In this document: one piece after another, positions 41,563 through 49,704 of the stretch
Layout: every line of letters begins with the position of its first letter
Position numbering within the stretch: the stretch's first letter is position 1
Origin: JAJZEO01 sp964350315
Lineage (GTDB): Bacteria; Chlamydiota; Chlamydiia; Chlamydiales; 2-12-FULL-49-11
NCBI GenBank assembly: GCA_964350315.1
Contig: CAYGJD010000002.1
Coordinates: 62,001 to 126,000, forward strand
Direction: 5' to 3'
Length of the DNA: 64,000 bases
The notes under the pieces: generated by a model
The model's database searches: none
Told to the model about the DNA's origin: nothing
The model's input: only the letters and a program-made list of their open reading frames with translations
Translations under genes and position numbers: made by a program

Positions 41563-42903
41563 ATGCGGGCTTGGGAAGACTTTCTAATTGAATTAGAAAA
41601 ACCTTTTGGAAAAGACACAGTCGACAAATGGTTGAGATCTCTAAGAATCCAGAGATTTGACGCATGTAACCTTTACCTTGAGCCTGCCGATTCATTTCAA
41701 GCGATGTGGATTGAAGAGCACATCGTGCCACTTGCAAAAAAGACCTTCTGCAATAATAACGGCCACCGAATACATCTTCATATTCAAACAGCAGAAAAAA
41801 AAATCGGGAAAGAAGAACCTCCTCCTGTTTTTGGGTTCGAACTTAAATTTGAAAGTGATGTAGTTTACCCTCATTGCACTCTAGGTCAATTTGTTGCAGA
41901 CAAAACAAATGAAATGACTTATAGAATTTTTTCAGACCTACTTGGTTATAGCCCCGAAAATGACTCCTTCAAGGAATTTCCCGAAAACAAGCTCAATCCT
42001 ATATTTCTATATGGACCAAGTGGTAGCGGGAAGACTCATCTACTAATGTCTGCAGCCAATCATTTAAGTCATCGAGGACTCAAAGTTTTTTTTGTAAAAG
42101 CTGAAACCTTCACTCAACACGTCGTAAATGCAATTCGCTCCTCTAAAATGCAAAATTTTCGTGAAGAATATCGAACTGCAGATGTTTTGATTATTGACGA
42201 TGTAGAAGTGTTTGGGAGAAAAGCTGCTACACAAGAAGAGCTTTTCCACACCTTTAATGCCCTTCACACCGCCGGTAAGCAAATCATTTTGGGTTCTAGA
42301 TGTAATCCTCGTCTTTTAGAATATATTGAAGAGAGACTCATCAGTCGCTTTGAATGGGGCATTACTCTTCCTCTTGAAAAAACCTTTGATCAATCAATTT
42401 TAACAATCATCCTTGAAAAGAGGCTCAAACTTTACCACTCTGAAATGAACCGCTCATTAACCGACTATCTATTAACGCATTTCTCTACTCCAGCATCTTT
42501 AAGTCGAGCGCTTGAATACCTCCAAAGCCACCTTCAATCCTCGTACCAAACTCTTGAACTATCTCACGTTGAACCTATTTTAAAAAAACTCTGCGAACAA
42601 GAGCAAAAACTAAAACTCAACCCTGATCATATTTTAGAAGGGGTTGCCAATGCATTTGGCATTCGCAAGGAAGATATCATTTCAAAATCACAAACCCGTG
42701 AAGCGGTTCTTCCAAGAAAAATTGCAATGTTTCTTCTAAGAAAAGAACTTAAACTACCATTTATGAAAATTGGAGATATATTTGGCAGGGACCACTCAAC
42801 TGTAATGTCCTCAATCAAGCAGATTAAGAAAGATTTAGACGGAAATAATCCAGACATTTCTTACTACCTTAATCAAGTTCAATCTTCTATAAGAACTATC
42901 TAA
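41563..42903 (+). CDS. dnaA: Chromosomal replication initiator DnaA
   Basis: DnaA opens the origin. The 446-residue protein has the four domains: N-terminal helicase-interacting domain (1-80), a short linker, the AAA+ domain with Walker A Gly-Pro-Ser-Gly-Ser-Gly-Lys-Thr and Walker B Val-Leu-Ile-Ile-Asp-Asp-Val, and the DNA-binding domain with the signature Gly-Arg-Asp-His-Ser-Thr-Val. Chlamydiae usually have two dnaA genes; the one next to yidC is usually called dnaA2, so this could be the second copy. I see no cluster of DnaA boxes around it, so there is no evidence that the origin lies here. Confidence 0.95.
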   Translation: MRAWEDFLIELEKPFGKDTVDKWLRSLRIQRFDACNLYLEPADSFQAMWIEEHIVPLAKKTFCNNNGHRIHLHIQTAEKKIGKEEPPPVFGFELKFESDVVYPHCTLGQFVADKTNEMTYRIFSDLLGYSPENDSFKEFPENKLNPIFLYGPSGSGKTHLLMSAANHLSHRGLKVFFVKAETFTQHVVNAIRSSKMQNFREEYRTADVLIIDDVEVFGRKAATQEELFHTFNALHTAGKQIILGSRCNPRLLEYIEERLISRFEWGITLPLEKTFDQSILTIILEKRLKLYHSEMNRSLTDYLLTHFSTPASLSRALEYLQSHLQSSYQTLELSHVEPILKKLCEQEQKLKLNPDHILEGVANAFGIRKEDIISKSQTREAVLPRKIAMFLLRKELKLPFMKIGDIFGRDHSTVMSSIKQIKKDLDGNNPDISYYLNQVQSSIRTI

Positions 42904-42974
42904 CTTGTGCTTAAAAGACGCCACTATTTCACCTTAATAAGAACTATACATTATCTCCTGAACCCGTATAAATA

Positions 42975-43003
42975 TTGACAAACAAACCTTCTCTTTGTAT
43001 GCT
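42975..43003 (+). promoter_or_regulatory. Promoter of the outer-membrane-type gene
   Basis: TTGACA (42975-42980), 17 bases, TATGCT (42998-43003), 34 bases before the ATG with AAGAGGG upstream of it. The -35 box is perfect and the -10 box matches four of six bases. Confidence 0.65.
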
Positions 43004-43037
43004 TGCTTGAAAAAACTAATCAACTTTAAGAGGGTTT

Positions 43038-43622
43038 ATGAAAATACCAACTTTGCTTACCGTGTTAGCTCTTTTCTCTGGACTTAACGCAGCTTCAACT
43101 GACTTTGACAATGAGGCTCTTACTGCATTAAACAACGAAAGTTCAATTTACGATGTCAACTACTCAAGACGATTTATTCCTTACGTTAAACTTGGTCCTG
43201 AAATGACAAATATTGGAAAGCAAAATACTGTTATGCCAGGATTTGGTGTTGGAATACGTTCTGAAAGCCCTACTAGTGCAGTTGACTGTTCATTTTCATA
43301 CGCAACAGTAGAAACAAAAAATGATGAGCAAATCTTTCACTACTTTACTCCAAAACTTCTTTATCTAAAGTATCTAAACTCTCATTCTCCTAGCGCTATT
43401 TTCCTAGGTTTTGGTTCTGCTTGGGCAGGAATTGAAAATGATTCAAGCAATGAAAGTTTTCATGGACTAGCTGGAGTAATTTCTGCTGGTATTGAATACA
43501 ATAGAAGCTCCAGAATAAGACAAATTTATCAAATTGACATCCATGAGCCATTACTTGGTCTAACTCCGATGGATTCTATTATGATGCCAATTGTTGAAAT
43601 GTCTTTTTCACTCGGTTTCTAA
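43038..43622 (+). CDS. Predicted small outer-membrane beta-barrel protein
   Basis: No known family is recognised. The 194-residue product has a signal peptide (about 1-18, Gly-Leu-Asn-Ala-Ala) followed by alternating polar/hydrophobic strands with Gly and aromatic residues, and it ends in Met-Ser-Phe-Ser-Leu-Gly-Phe, a C-terminal aromatic residue as recognised by the BAM machinery. This fits an eight-stranded barrel. It has its own promoter and a strong terminator, so it is a single-gene unit and probably well expressed. Confidence 0.8.
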   Translation: MKIPTLLTVLALFSGLNAASTDFDNEALTALNNESSIYDVNYSRRFIPYVKLGPEMTNIGKQNTVMPGFGVGIRSESPTSAVDCSFSYATVETKNDEQIFHYFTPKLLYLKYLNSHSPSAIFLGFGSAWAGIENDSSNESFHGLAGVISAGIEYNRSSRIRQIYQIDIHEPLLGLTPMDSIMMPIVEMSFSLGF

Positions 43623-43650
43623 ACTACTCGATCACTAAAACGAATTTTGC

Positions 43651-43685
43651 AAAACTCCACAAAAACTGTGGAGTTTTTTCTTTTT
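43651..43685 (+). terminator. Intrinsic terminator of the beta-barrel gene
   Basis: AAAACTCCACA (43651-43661) pairs with TGTGGAGTTTT (43667-43677) around a five-base loop and is followed by T-rich sequence. The remaining gap to 43796 holds an AT-rich leader with no clear promoter. Confidence 0.88.
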
Positions 43686-43796
43686 GTAACGTATAAAACT
43701 CTTAAACATATAATTTTAAGTGGCACCAATGAATTACAGGCTTTCTGCCCATTCTCTATTTTTTATAAATACAATCAATAAACCGAGGTAAAACAA

Positions 43797-44564
43797 ATGT
43801 TCTTAAGACGCTTTTTTCTTGTCCTTTTTTCAACAGCAACGATTTTTTCATTTGCTGCTGTAGACCCAAAACTTCATGTATGTACCGTCGCAAACTATAC
43901 ATGTCCGAACTTAGACAACTTAATCAATAGTGGACGTCATTTTGGAATTGAAGTTGAGGTTGTAGGAATGGACCAACCTTACAGAAACCATTTCTATAAA
44001 CTTACACGAATGCTTGCCCATTTAAACACTCTTCCAAAAAATGACATCGTTCTATTTGTTGATGGATTTGATGTTCTGCTTTTAGCCCCTCCAGAAAAAA
44101 TTTTAACTACCTTTGCACAAAAACATGTCCCGTGCATCTTTTCTGCTGAAAGAAGATATTATCCTAATAATTCTGTAGCCGATTTGAAAATTGAATATCC
44201 TCCCTCTGACACCTCTTTTAGATACCTAAATTCAGGTTCTTATATTGGGCACGTGTCGTTCTTAATTTTGATGATTGAAGAAATTATCTCGGATCACTAT
44301 TCAATCCCTTGGAAAAAAATAAGCCGAATCAATGATGATCAATTTCACTGCCATCGTTATTTTATACAAAATCAGAATTTAGTTTACCTTGATCGAACAA
44401 ATGAATTTTTTCTTGCATTAGCTTATGTAGATAAGAGTGAGCTAAAGATCTCAAAAGAAGATAAAAGCGTATTTGTTAAAGAGACAGGCAACTTTCCTAT
44501 GGTTATTCATGGCAATGGCCCGGGAAGGCCTCTTTATGAAGAATTTGCAAGAACATTCTTCTAA
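43797..44564 (+). CDS. Secreted LH3/PLOD-like glycosyltransferase
   Basis: The 255-residue protein has a signal peptide (about 1-20) and a compact glycosyltransferase domain resembling that of animal procollagen lysyl hydroxylase/glucosyltransferase (PLOD, LH3). Visible are Phe-Val-Asp89-Gly-Phe-Asp92-Val-Leu (the metal/UDP-sugar Asp motif), Phe-Ser-Ala-Glu, Tyr-Leu-Asn-Ser-Gly-Ser-Tyr-Ile-Gly, an Asp-Asp-Gln and near the C-terminus His-Gly-Asn-Gly-Pro-Gly, which in LH3 lies in the active site. The hydroxylase domain of PLOD is absent. A signal peptide on a UDP-sugar-dependent enzyme is odd because UDP-sugars are not available in the periplasm; secretion into the host is one explanation. GAGGT precedes the ATG. 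It may have been acquired from a eukaryote or a giant virus. Confidence 0.8.
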   Translation: MFLRRFFLVLFSTATIFSFAAVDPKLHVCTVANYTCPNLDNLINSGRHFGIEVEVVGMDQPYRNHFYKLTRMLAHLNTLPKNDIVLFVDGFDVLLLAPPEKILTTFAQKHVPCIFSAERRYYPNNSVADLKIEYPPSDTSFRYLNSGSYIGHVSFLILMIEEIISDHYSIPWKKISRINDDQFHCHRYFIQNQNLVYLDRTNEFFLALAYVDKSELKISKEDKSVFVKETGNFPMVIHGNGPGRPLYEEFARTFF

Positions 44565-44569
44565 TAAAA

Positions 44570-44597
44570 AAAGCCTTTGGGTTCTCCCAAAGGCTTC
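44570..44597. terminator. Bidirectional intrinsic terminator
   Basis: AAGCCTTTGGG (44571-44581) and CCCAAAGGCTT (44586-44596) form an 11-bp perfect stem between the convergent glycosyltransferase and Slc1-like genes. An A-run on the left end serves as the T-run for the minus strand. Confidence 0.82.
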
Positions 44598-44625
44598 CAT
44601 AACTTTTATCTAATAATAAAACGTA

Positions 44626-45153
44626 CTAGATCTTGATATAAGAATCGCCTGGCTTTTGGCCTGGTCCTTGTCCTCCACCGCCTGGTGTAGGCATTCCTGT
44701 TGGAAGCTTAGGTCCATCACGCTCTTTATCATATCTTCCTTCAACAATCTTAGTTGCGATATCTCTCCATCTTTCGACAGCTTCAACAAAAATTGGAGCA
44801 AATCTTCTTAGAGTTGATGGATCTGCAGTAGCCATCTCTAATACACAGTGCATTAATATGAGCTCTTCTTTCGTAGCTACTCCAATTCCACCACCTGCCA
44901 TCTGGCCACCTAACATCGATCCTTCTAACAAAGCTTCATAAAGCTGCAAACGAGCTTTACTGTCTTGCGGAAGACCATCTAATATTGGTGAATACAGATA
45001 AAGTCGGTCAGAATTAGGCTCAAACGTTAAATGCAGAGAGAACGTATTATCGATCCCTAGTATACATGTATGGTTTTCATCAAACGCTAAGCCATCTAGA
45101 TTCAGCTCTTTGCCAAATTCTTTCAAGTTGTGTTCGGCATTTTCTAGTGACAT
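44626..45153 (-). CDS. Slc1-like type III secretion chaperone
   Basis: The 175-residue product has the class I type III chaperone fold (CesT/SycE-like): alternating helices and strands with Gly-Ile-Asp-Asn-Thr-Phe-Ser-Leu-His-Leu, Leu-Tyr-Leu-Tyr-Ser-Pro-Ile, and Leu-Leu-Glu-Gly-Ser-Met-Leu-Gly. It corresponds to C. trachomatis Slc1 (next to glgX there too, from memory), which escorts early effectors such as Tarp to the secretion apparatus. The C-terminal 25 residues are Pro/Gly-rich (Thr-Pro-Gly-Gly-Gly-Gly-Gln-Gly) and look disordered. A perfect AAGGAGG precedes the start and a strong promoter lies 108 bases upstream. Confidence 0.88.
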   Translation of the reverse strand: MSLENAEHNLKEFGKELNLDGLAFDENHTCILGIDNTFSLHLTFEPNSDRLYLYSPILDGLPQDSKARLQLYEALLEGSMLGGQMAGGGIGVATKEELILMHCVLEMATADPSTLRRFAPIFVEAVERWRDIATKIVEGRYDKERDGPKLPTGMPTPGGGGQGPGQKPGDSYIKI

Positions 45154-45260
45154 TCGCCCTCCTTAGGGATTTTTATGTTTCGATTGCGGCTCTGTATATT
45201 ACGAAAGATTTTACACCCATAGTGTTCAGCTTTCTTAAAGACTTGCAATCACAAGACTCT

Positions 45261-45289
45261 ATTATACATGCTTTGAGTTTCATTCTCAA
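45261..45289 (-). promoter_or_regulatory. Strong promoter of the Slc1-like gene
   Basis: On the minus strand TTGAGA (45284-45289), 17 bases, TATAAT (45261-45266). The transcript should begin near 45254 and have a leader of about 100 bases. Confidence 0.75.
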
Positions 45290-45333
45290 TAATTAAACTG
45301 GCTCATTGATACCAAATTAAGCAATTTTTTTCT

Positions 45334-47223
45334 ATGATTTTTCTAATTCATTCTGTAGATTCAACCTTGATGGACAATCAAAAGGCTTCTGAGGAGCCGT
45401 TTAAAAGCCCTTTCAACCCTTTAAAACAGGGTCTGTTGCAAAATGGAGGCAATCTAGAGATTGCCATTTTCTCCTCTCAAGCAAGCTCAATTTATTTTCA
45501 AATTTTTTCAGAAGATGGTCTCAATGAAATTCAAAAAATTTCATTAACAAAAGATAAAGACCAGCTATTCAAAGGATCGATCCCCCTGCCTGACCCAAGC
45601 CTCACATACTCTTATGTTGTTGACGGCGTGTCAGTTACAGACCCATTTTCTAAGTCTCTTCTTTTAAATCCTAACAGATCAGCACCATACGAATCGAAAG
45701 GCCGTTTCACATTCGATCATACTTTTGACTGGGAAGGGATCACGCCGCCACAAACTCCTTATGCAGAGATGGTTATTTATGAGATGCATGTAAAAGGGTT
45801 TACACAGGATCCTTCAAGTCACACTTCTAACAGTGGCAGCTACCTCGGACTTATCGAAAAAATCCCCCATTTAAAGAGCCTTGGCATTAATACAGTCGAA
45901 CTAATGCCTATTTTTGAGTTTGATAGAAGCATAAACCCCCGTGTCAATCCCTTAAACGGCGAAAGACTAGTTCACTACTGGGGATATGTCACCTCAAACT
46001 TCTTCTGCCCAACAAGACTCTACACAGTTTCTAACGACCGATTGGCCCATATACATGAATTCAAGACTCTTATCAAAGAGCTTCATAGAGCAAATATTCA
46101 AGTTATCCTCGATGTCGTCTATAACCACGTCTCTATTAATATGCAGCTCGATCAAATTGACAAAAAAGCCTACTTTGTTCTCACAGAAGAAGGAGAACAC
46201 ACTAATTACACTGGCTGCGGGAACACAATTAACGCAAACTCTGATGCCTCTATGAACTTAATCTTCTCTTCTTTACGGTATTTTGCAGAGGAGTGTCATA
46301 TTGATGGATTTAGATATGATTTAGGGGGCGCTCTTACGCGTGATAAAGATGGCACTATTTTAGATAATCCTCCTTTTTTTCAAGCTTTATCCCAAGATCC
46401 TATCCTTTCCAAGAAAATTCACACAGCTGAACCTTGGGATGCTGGGGGTGTCAATCTTTTAGGAAAGTTAGGAGGACCTCTGATCTCTGAGTGGAATGGT
46501 GAATATGCATCAACTGTTAGAAATTTCATTAACAAAAGAAACTCCTCTGAGAATCTTTTTTCTGAAGCTCTTAAAGGCTCACAACAATTATTTAGCGAAA
46601 GCAAACCCTATTTAAAGCAGATCCATTATATCACCACACACGATGGCTTTACTCTTGCAGATCTTGTTTCATATAATTCAAAGCATAATGAAGCTAATGG
46701 AGAAGATAACCAAGATGGTGACAATGACAACATTTCAAACAACTGGGGTGCTGAAGGTCCCACTGATGATTCTTTTATTATAAACACACGTAAACAAGTG
46801 CAAAAAAACTTCCTGGTCGCAAACCTTCTTTCCCGTGGAATTCCACTGGTCTTAATGGGAGATGAGTATGGATTAAGTCATGGTGGAAACAATAATACTT
46901 ACTGTCATGATGGTCCAATTAATTGGTTCAATTGGGATGACCTTGAAAAAAATAAGGATCAATGCAATTTTCTTTCTCAGTTATGCAAGCTCAGACAAGA
47001 ACGTATTGTGTATGCACAAAATGTGACTACTCTTGTTGAAGCAGACGGCGTTGTTGCTGTTCTTTATGACGACCATACCATTGTAGCTTTTAACATTAGC
47101 GATAATACTATTGATATTTCTTCTTTAGCCAATGGGCAATGGGTCTGTGCGATTTCTTCTATGGAGACCCCCTCTTTACTGCTCACGCCAAATGCATCTT
47201 TGGTTGCTATTCGCGCACAGTAA
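45334..47223 (+). CDS. glgX: Glycogen debranching enzyme (isoamylase type)
   Basis: GlgX removes alpha-1,6 branches from glycogen limit dextrins. The 629-residue protein has an N-terminal CBM48 domain and the GH13 barrel: nucleophile Asp in Gly-Phe-Arg-Tyr-Asp-Leu-Gly, acid Glu in Thr-Ala-Glu-Pro-Trp-Asp, and the GlgX-specific Thr-His-Asp-Gly-Phe-Thr-Leu-x-Asp-Leu-Val-Ser-Tyr with Lys-His-Asn-Glu-Ala-Asn-Gly-Glu. The ATG at 45334 has no ribosome binding site; an ATG at 45370 is an equally good start. Glycogen metabolism is conserved in chlamydiae, and GlgX in C. trachomatis may act outside the bacterium. Confidence 0.94.
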   Translation: MIFLIHSVDSTLMDNQKASEEPFKSPFNPLKQGLLQNGGNLEIAIFSSQASSIYFQIFSEDGLNEIQKISLTKDKDQLFKGSIPLPDPSLTYSYVVDGVSVTDPFSKSLLLNPNRSAPYESKGRFTFDHTFDWEGITPPQTPYAEMVIYEMHVKGFTQDPSSHTSNSGSYLGLIEKIPHLKSLGINTVELMPIFEFDRSINPRVNPLNGERLVHYWGYVTSNFFCPTRLYTVSNDRLAHIHEFKTLIKELHRANIQVILDVVYNHVSINMQLDQIDKKAYFVLTEEGEHTNYTGCGNTINANSDASMNLIFSSLRYFAEECHIDGFRYDLGGALTRDKDGTILDNPPFFQALSQDPILSKKIHTAEPWDAGGVNLLGKLGGPLISEWNGEYASTVRNFINKRNSSENLFSEALKGSQQLFSESKPYLKQIHYITTHDGFTLADLVSYNSKHNEANGEDNQDGDNDNISNNWGAEGPTDDSFIINTRKQVQKNFLVANLLSRGIPLVLMGDEYGLSHGGNNNTYCHDGPINWFNWDDLEKNKDQCNFLSQLCKLRQERIVYAQNVTTLVEADGVVAVLYDDHTIVAFNISDNTIDISSLANGQWVCAISSMETPSLLLTPNASLVAIRAQ

Positions 47224-47312
47224 ACAGATTTACTTGTCGAATCATCACTTTTTTGGTAGGATAATGTTTTTTGCAATACTTGGGGTTATACTAGATGGCA
47301 GGAAGTCATTTG

Positions 47313-47981
47313 ATGCGTTCAATATCAATCATCATCTCCGTTTTTTCTTTATGTGCCTGCACGCAGAGAAGCACACAGCTTGGACAGCAATTTCACTTTC
47401 ATGATGATGGGAAAGCAAAGCCTCAGGTTGCTATTGTACCGCTCTACGATCGCAGTAGTGCAAAAATGCCTTGGAATCTTTCTCAAGAACTTACTGAGGC
47501 CTTCCAAGAGAAGATTGCTTTATCTGGGCGATTTTATATGACAAAAGATTTTGATATGTTAGGAGTTCATCTTCTTTCACTGCAACAAATTAACCCTTTT
47601 CTAGATGATATTAATTGGCTTTCTGAAGTTGAAACAGGAACTGAGTTTATCGTTTTCTTAGAACTTGTCAGCCACCATCTTACCCCATCAGGATCTGGAA
47701 AAACCTTTTTTAATAGGAAGCTTTTCCAGTCATATTCATTAGACATGACTGTTCGGGTTAAAGTTGTCGACATTAGACAAAAACAACCTAAAGTGATTCT
47801 ACAAGAAATCGTAGAAGAACAATATTATATTCCTTGGCGTTTTTCTTCTCTCAATTACCAAAAAGGTGGTTGGAGCAAAACTGCATTTGCGCTCTCTCCT
47901 ATTGGAATGGCTCATAATAAAATGGTTAAAAGGGCCTCTAAACAAATTGAAGAGTATATCTTGCTCGCTAAAATGCATTGA
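47313..47981 (+). CDS. Putative lipoprotein
   Basis: The 222-residue product has a lipoprotein signal with lipobox Leu-Cys-Ala-Cys (acylated Cys near residue 16 of this start). The rest is a mixed alpha/beta domain with a Ala-Ile-Val-Pro-Leu-Tyr-Asp strand, resembling periplasmic proteins that form assembly platforms; no catalytic motif is visible. I start at ATG 47313, eight bases after AGGAAG; the ATG at 47295 would add six residues. It lies between glgX and a CPBP protease, and may be equivalent to the lipoprotein gene CT253 of C. trachomatis, but this is from memory. Confidence 0.82.
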   Translation: MRSISIIISVFSLCACTQRSTQLGQQFHFHDDGKAKPQVAIVPLYDRSSAKMPWNLSQELTEAFQEKIALSGRFYMTKDFDMLGVHLLSLQQINPFLDDINWLSEVETGTEFIVFLELVSHHLTPSGSGKTFFNRKLFQSYSLDMTVRVKVVDIRQKQPKVILQEIVEEQYYIPWRFSSLNYQKGGWSKTAFALSPIGMAHNKMVKRASKQIEEYILLAKMH

Positions 47982-48044
47982 TAGTGCTCGAATATTAAAA
48001 AGCTTAAAAACTACAAGAACCTAAGTTGTTAAAAGGTATTAAAA

Positions 48045-48926
48045 ATGGAAGATGTAACTCTTGGTCAATATCTACTCGAGAGCCTTACTTTATTTATTAT
48101 CTTTCTTTCAGTTGCTGTAGCAATCAGTTGGGTTGCCTATCTAAAAAAATATTTCGATCTTCCGTTTAAGGATTTCTCAGGACCAAACATATCCTTAAAA
48201 GATGTAATGGTTTCCTTTTTGGTTTTTCTTGCCATTTATATGATCCTTGGAAGAGAAATCATGAAATTGCTCTTTAGATTTCCAACTCTTGCTAGTAATC
48301 CGTTTATTCTTGGGTCTTTATTACAATTCATTGTCTTCTTTTTAACGGTTATCTGTTTATTCGTTTATGATCTTTTTCAAGACCGGACAGAAATATTAAA
48401 AATATTCAAAGATTATGACTTCCCAGGCAATAAGCCTATTCAAAACGATATTTCCTTAGGCTTCATCACATGGTTTATAGCAACACCTCTTGTCATAGCG
48501 CTTTCTCAACTCTCTGAAATGTTAACTAGTCTCTTTTTCGGAAAACCTGAGGCGCAACAAGTCGCTGTAGAATCTCTGAAGAGTGCTACTGAGTCTCCTA
48601 TTGCATTTGTTACAGTCCTTATTTCGATATTAATGTTCGCTCCTTTTCTTGAAGAATATCTCTTTCGTGGAGTTCTTCAATCATGGCTAAGAAGAAAAAT
48701 TGGATCCATCAGTGCAATTTTTATTGCTGGTGCAGCCTTTGCTTTTTTACACTATGCTCCTCAACAAGGATGGACTAATATTCCACTCATTATCAGTCTC
48801 TTTACCTTTGGTTGTTACCTTGGTTTTATCTACGAGAAATCACGCTCACTCTTTGCCCCAATAGTTTTACACGTGACATTCAATTTAATTAGTGTTATGA
48901 GAATTATTTTAATTGAGGGGAAATAG
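48045..48926 (+). CDS. CPBP-family intramembrane metalloprotease
   Basis: The 293-residue protein has about seven membrane helices and the CAAX protease/bacteriocin-processing motifs: Glu-Glu-Tyr-Leu-Phe-Arg-Gly-Val-Leu (motif 1), Phe-Ala-Phe-Leu-His (motif 2), and a final His in Val-Leu-His-Val-Thr-Phe-Asn. Members cleave within membranes; substrates in chlamydiae are unknown. An AAAAGG site precedes the ATG. The gene ends 16 bases before the PP2C gene. Confidence 0.88.
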   Translation: MEDVTLGQYLLESLTLFIIFLSVAVAISWVAYLKKYFDLPFKDFSGPNISLKDVMVSFLVFLAIYMILGREIMKLLFRFPTLASNPFILGSLLQFIVFFLTVICLFVYDLFQDRTEILKIFKDYDFPGNKPIQNDISLGFITWFIATPLVIALSQLSEMLTSLFFGKPEAQQVAVESLKSATESPIAFVTVLISILMFAPFLEEYLFRGVLQSWLRRKIGSISAIFIAGAAFAFLHYAPQQGWTNIPLIISLFTFGCYLGFIYEKSRSLFAPIVLHVTFNLISVMRIILIEGK

Positions 48927-48942
48927 TGGTGGGGAAAACGTG

Positions 48943-49704
48943 ATGCCAACCCTTTTTGCAAAAAGTTTTGGAATGTCTGATGTTGGTCTTAAAAGACAGA
49001 ACAATGAAGATGTATTCCGAACTCTTGAAAAGGAACACTTTTTTATTCTAGCTGATGGAATGGGTGGTCATAATGCTGGTGAAGTCGCAGCTTCAAAAGC
49101 AGTTGAGTATATGTGTTCTGCTATGCAGACCCTTATGGGACCAAGCTCTATCCTTTCAATTGATGATTTAAAATCACACCTTTTTGCCCTTGTTGAGAAC
49201 ACCAATTTATGGGTTCACCATCTAGGTGCAAGCGATCCAACCTTATTTGGAATGGGCACAACTCTTAGTTCATGCATCCTCTATCAAAATAAAATTGTCT
49301 ATTCTCACGTCGGAGACAGCCGAATCTATCGCTATAGAAGCGGAAGATTAGAACAAATCACAAGAGACCAAGTCGTTTCAAGAGATATCTATCCTGGATC
49401 TGATGAATATGACCCTTTTCAACAATCAGACCTTCAGGTACAATCTGGCCGAAAAATGCTCGCACAAGCTATTGGAACGTCAATATTAGTTGCACCAGAG
49501 GTAGATGATGTTGAAGCCCAGGAGAATGATCTTTTTTTGATTTGCTCTGATGGTTTACATGACTGCGTTACTGATGAGATTATTGAGGACACCCTTGCAA
49601 GAAGCAATACTCTTCTTGAATGTGGAAATAGCCTTGTTGCACTTGCCAAAGAAGGTGGTGGGCATGACAACATAACCTTGGTACTCGTACAAATTGTCTC
49701 ATGA
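48943..49704 (+). CDS. PP2C-family serine/threonine phosphatase
   Basis: The 253-residue protein has the PPM motifs: Asp-Val-Gly-x-x-Arg-x-x-Asn-Glu-Asp, Ala-Asp-Gly-Met-Gly-Gly-His, Gly-Thr-Thr-Leu, His-Val-Gly-Asp-Ser-Arg, Cys-Ser-Asp-Gly-Leu and Gly-His-Asp-Asn-Ile-Thr, with all metal Asp residues. Such enzymes reverse Hanks-type kinase phosphorylation; C. trachomatis has one (CT259, from memory) in the same neighbourhood. I start at ATG 48943 after GGGGAAAA, not at the TTG inside the previous gene. It overlaps nifS by four bases. Confidence 0.93.
   Translation: MPTLFAKSFGMSDVGLKRQNNEDVFRTLEKEHFFILADGMGGHNAGEVAASKAVEYMCSAMQTLMGPSSILSIDDLKSHLFALVENTNLWVHHLGASDPTLFGMGTTLSSCILYQNKIVYSHVGDSRIYRYRSGRLEQITRDQVVSRDIYPGSDEYDPFQQSDLQVQSGRKMLAQAIGTSILVAPEVDDVEAQENDLFLICSDGLHDCVTDEIIEDTLARSNTLLECGNSLVALAKEGGGHDNITLVLVQIVS

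Noticed and set aside
41563..42903. Replication origin at this dnaA
   Set aside because: No cluster of DnaA boxes or AT-rich unwinding element was recognised near the gene, and chlamydiae usually have a second dnaA copy.
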